From contig JAIDMV010000370.1 in assembly GCA_029050385.1 (NCBI GenBank), positions 1 to 5,480 on the forward strand: a DNA stretch of 5,480 nt, written 5' to 3'. The translations under genes and the position numbers were made by a program. The DNA comes from Anaeroplasmataceae bacterium (GTDB lineage Bacteria > Bacillota_I > Bacilli_A > Acholeplasmatales > Anaeroplasmataceae). Positions 5,480-5,480 of the stretch are shown piece by piece; position 1 is the stretch's first letter; each line of letters opens with the position of its first letter. Under the pieces are notes generated by a model. That model saw nothing but the letters and a program-made list of their open reading frames with translations. It had not been told where the DNA came from and searched no databases.

Positions 5480-5480
5480 A

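Overview
The window is low-GC DNA typical of Firmicutes. The core genes run at roughly 32-36 % GC, judged from a few sampled lines, and the left-most gene fragment counts to 25 %. A full-length stand-alone RecD2 helicase encoded directly downstream of MnmA, together with compact Gram-positive style promoters, Shine-Dalgarno sites and intrinsic terminators, fits this phylum. A lineage such as Erysipelotrichia or Clostridia is possible, but the sequence alone does not decide it. There is no transposase, CRISPR array, tRNA or rRNA gene.

Layout, left to right. Positions 1-267 hold the C-terminal end of an unrecognised Asn/Lys-rich protein on the + strand. Convergent to it, on the - strand (about 263-428), lies what looks like an orphan structured RNA of about 165 nt. 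It has its own extended -10 promoter (435-462), several stable hairpins drawn together by a closing stem, and its own intrinsic terminator (262-289). I do not recognise the RNA family. Next comes the - strand operon, read from right to left: mnmA (tRNA 2-thiouridylase), recD2 (SF1B DNA helicase, overlapping the mnmA stop as TGATG), and a 37-codon membrane-peptide gene at 541-654, closed by a terminator at 511-540. A divergent promoter pair at 4131-4186 drives this operon leftward and a PlsC-type acyltransferase gene rightward. The acyltransferase gene is followed by a palindromic terminator (4966-4992), probably shared with a convergent GNAT acetyltransferase gene that reaches the right edge.

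Functional reading. The mnmA-recD2 neighbourhood is a conserved Firmicutes housekeeping arrangement: tRNA wobble-uridine thiolation next to DNA maintenance. The acyltransferase (membrane lipid synthesis) and the acetyltransferase (substrate unknown) look like independent single-gene units. The least explained element, and the best candidate for something undescribed, is the multi-hairpin RNA at 263-428. The second is the tiny membrane protein encoded behind recD2. I saw no sign of a large novel multi-gene system.
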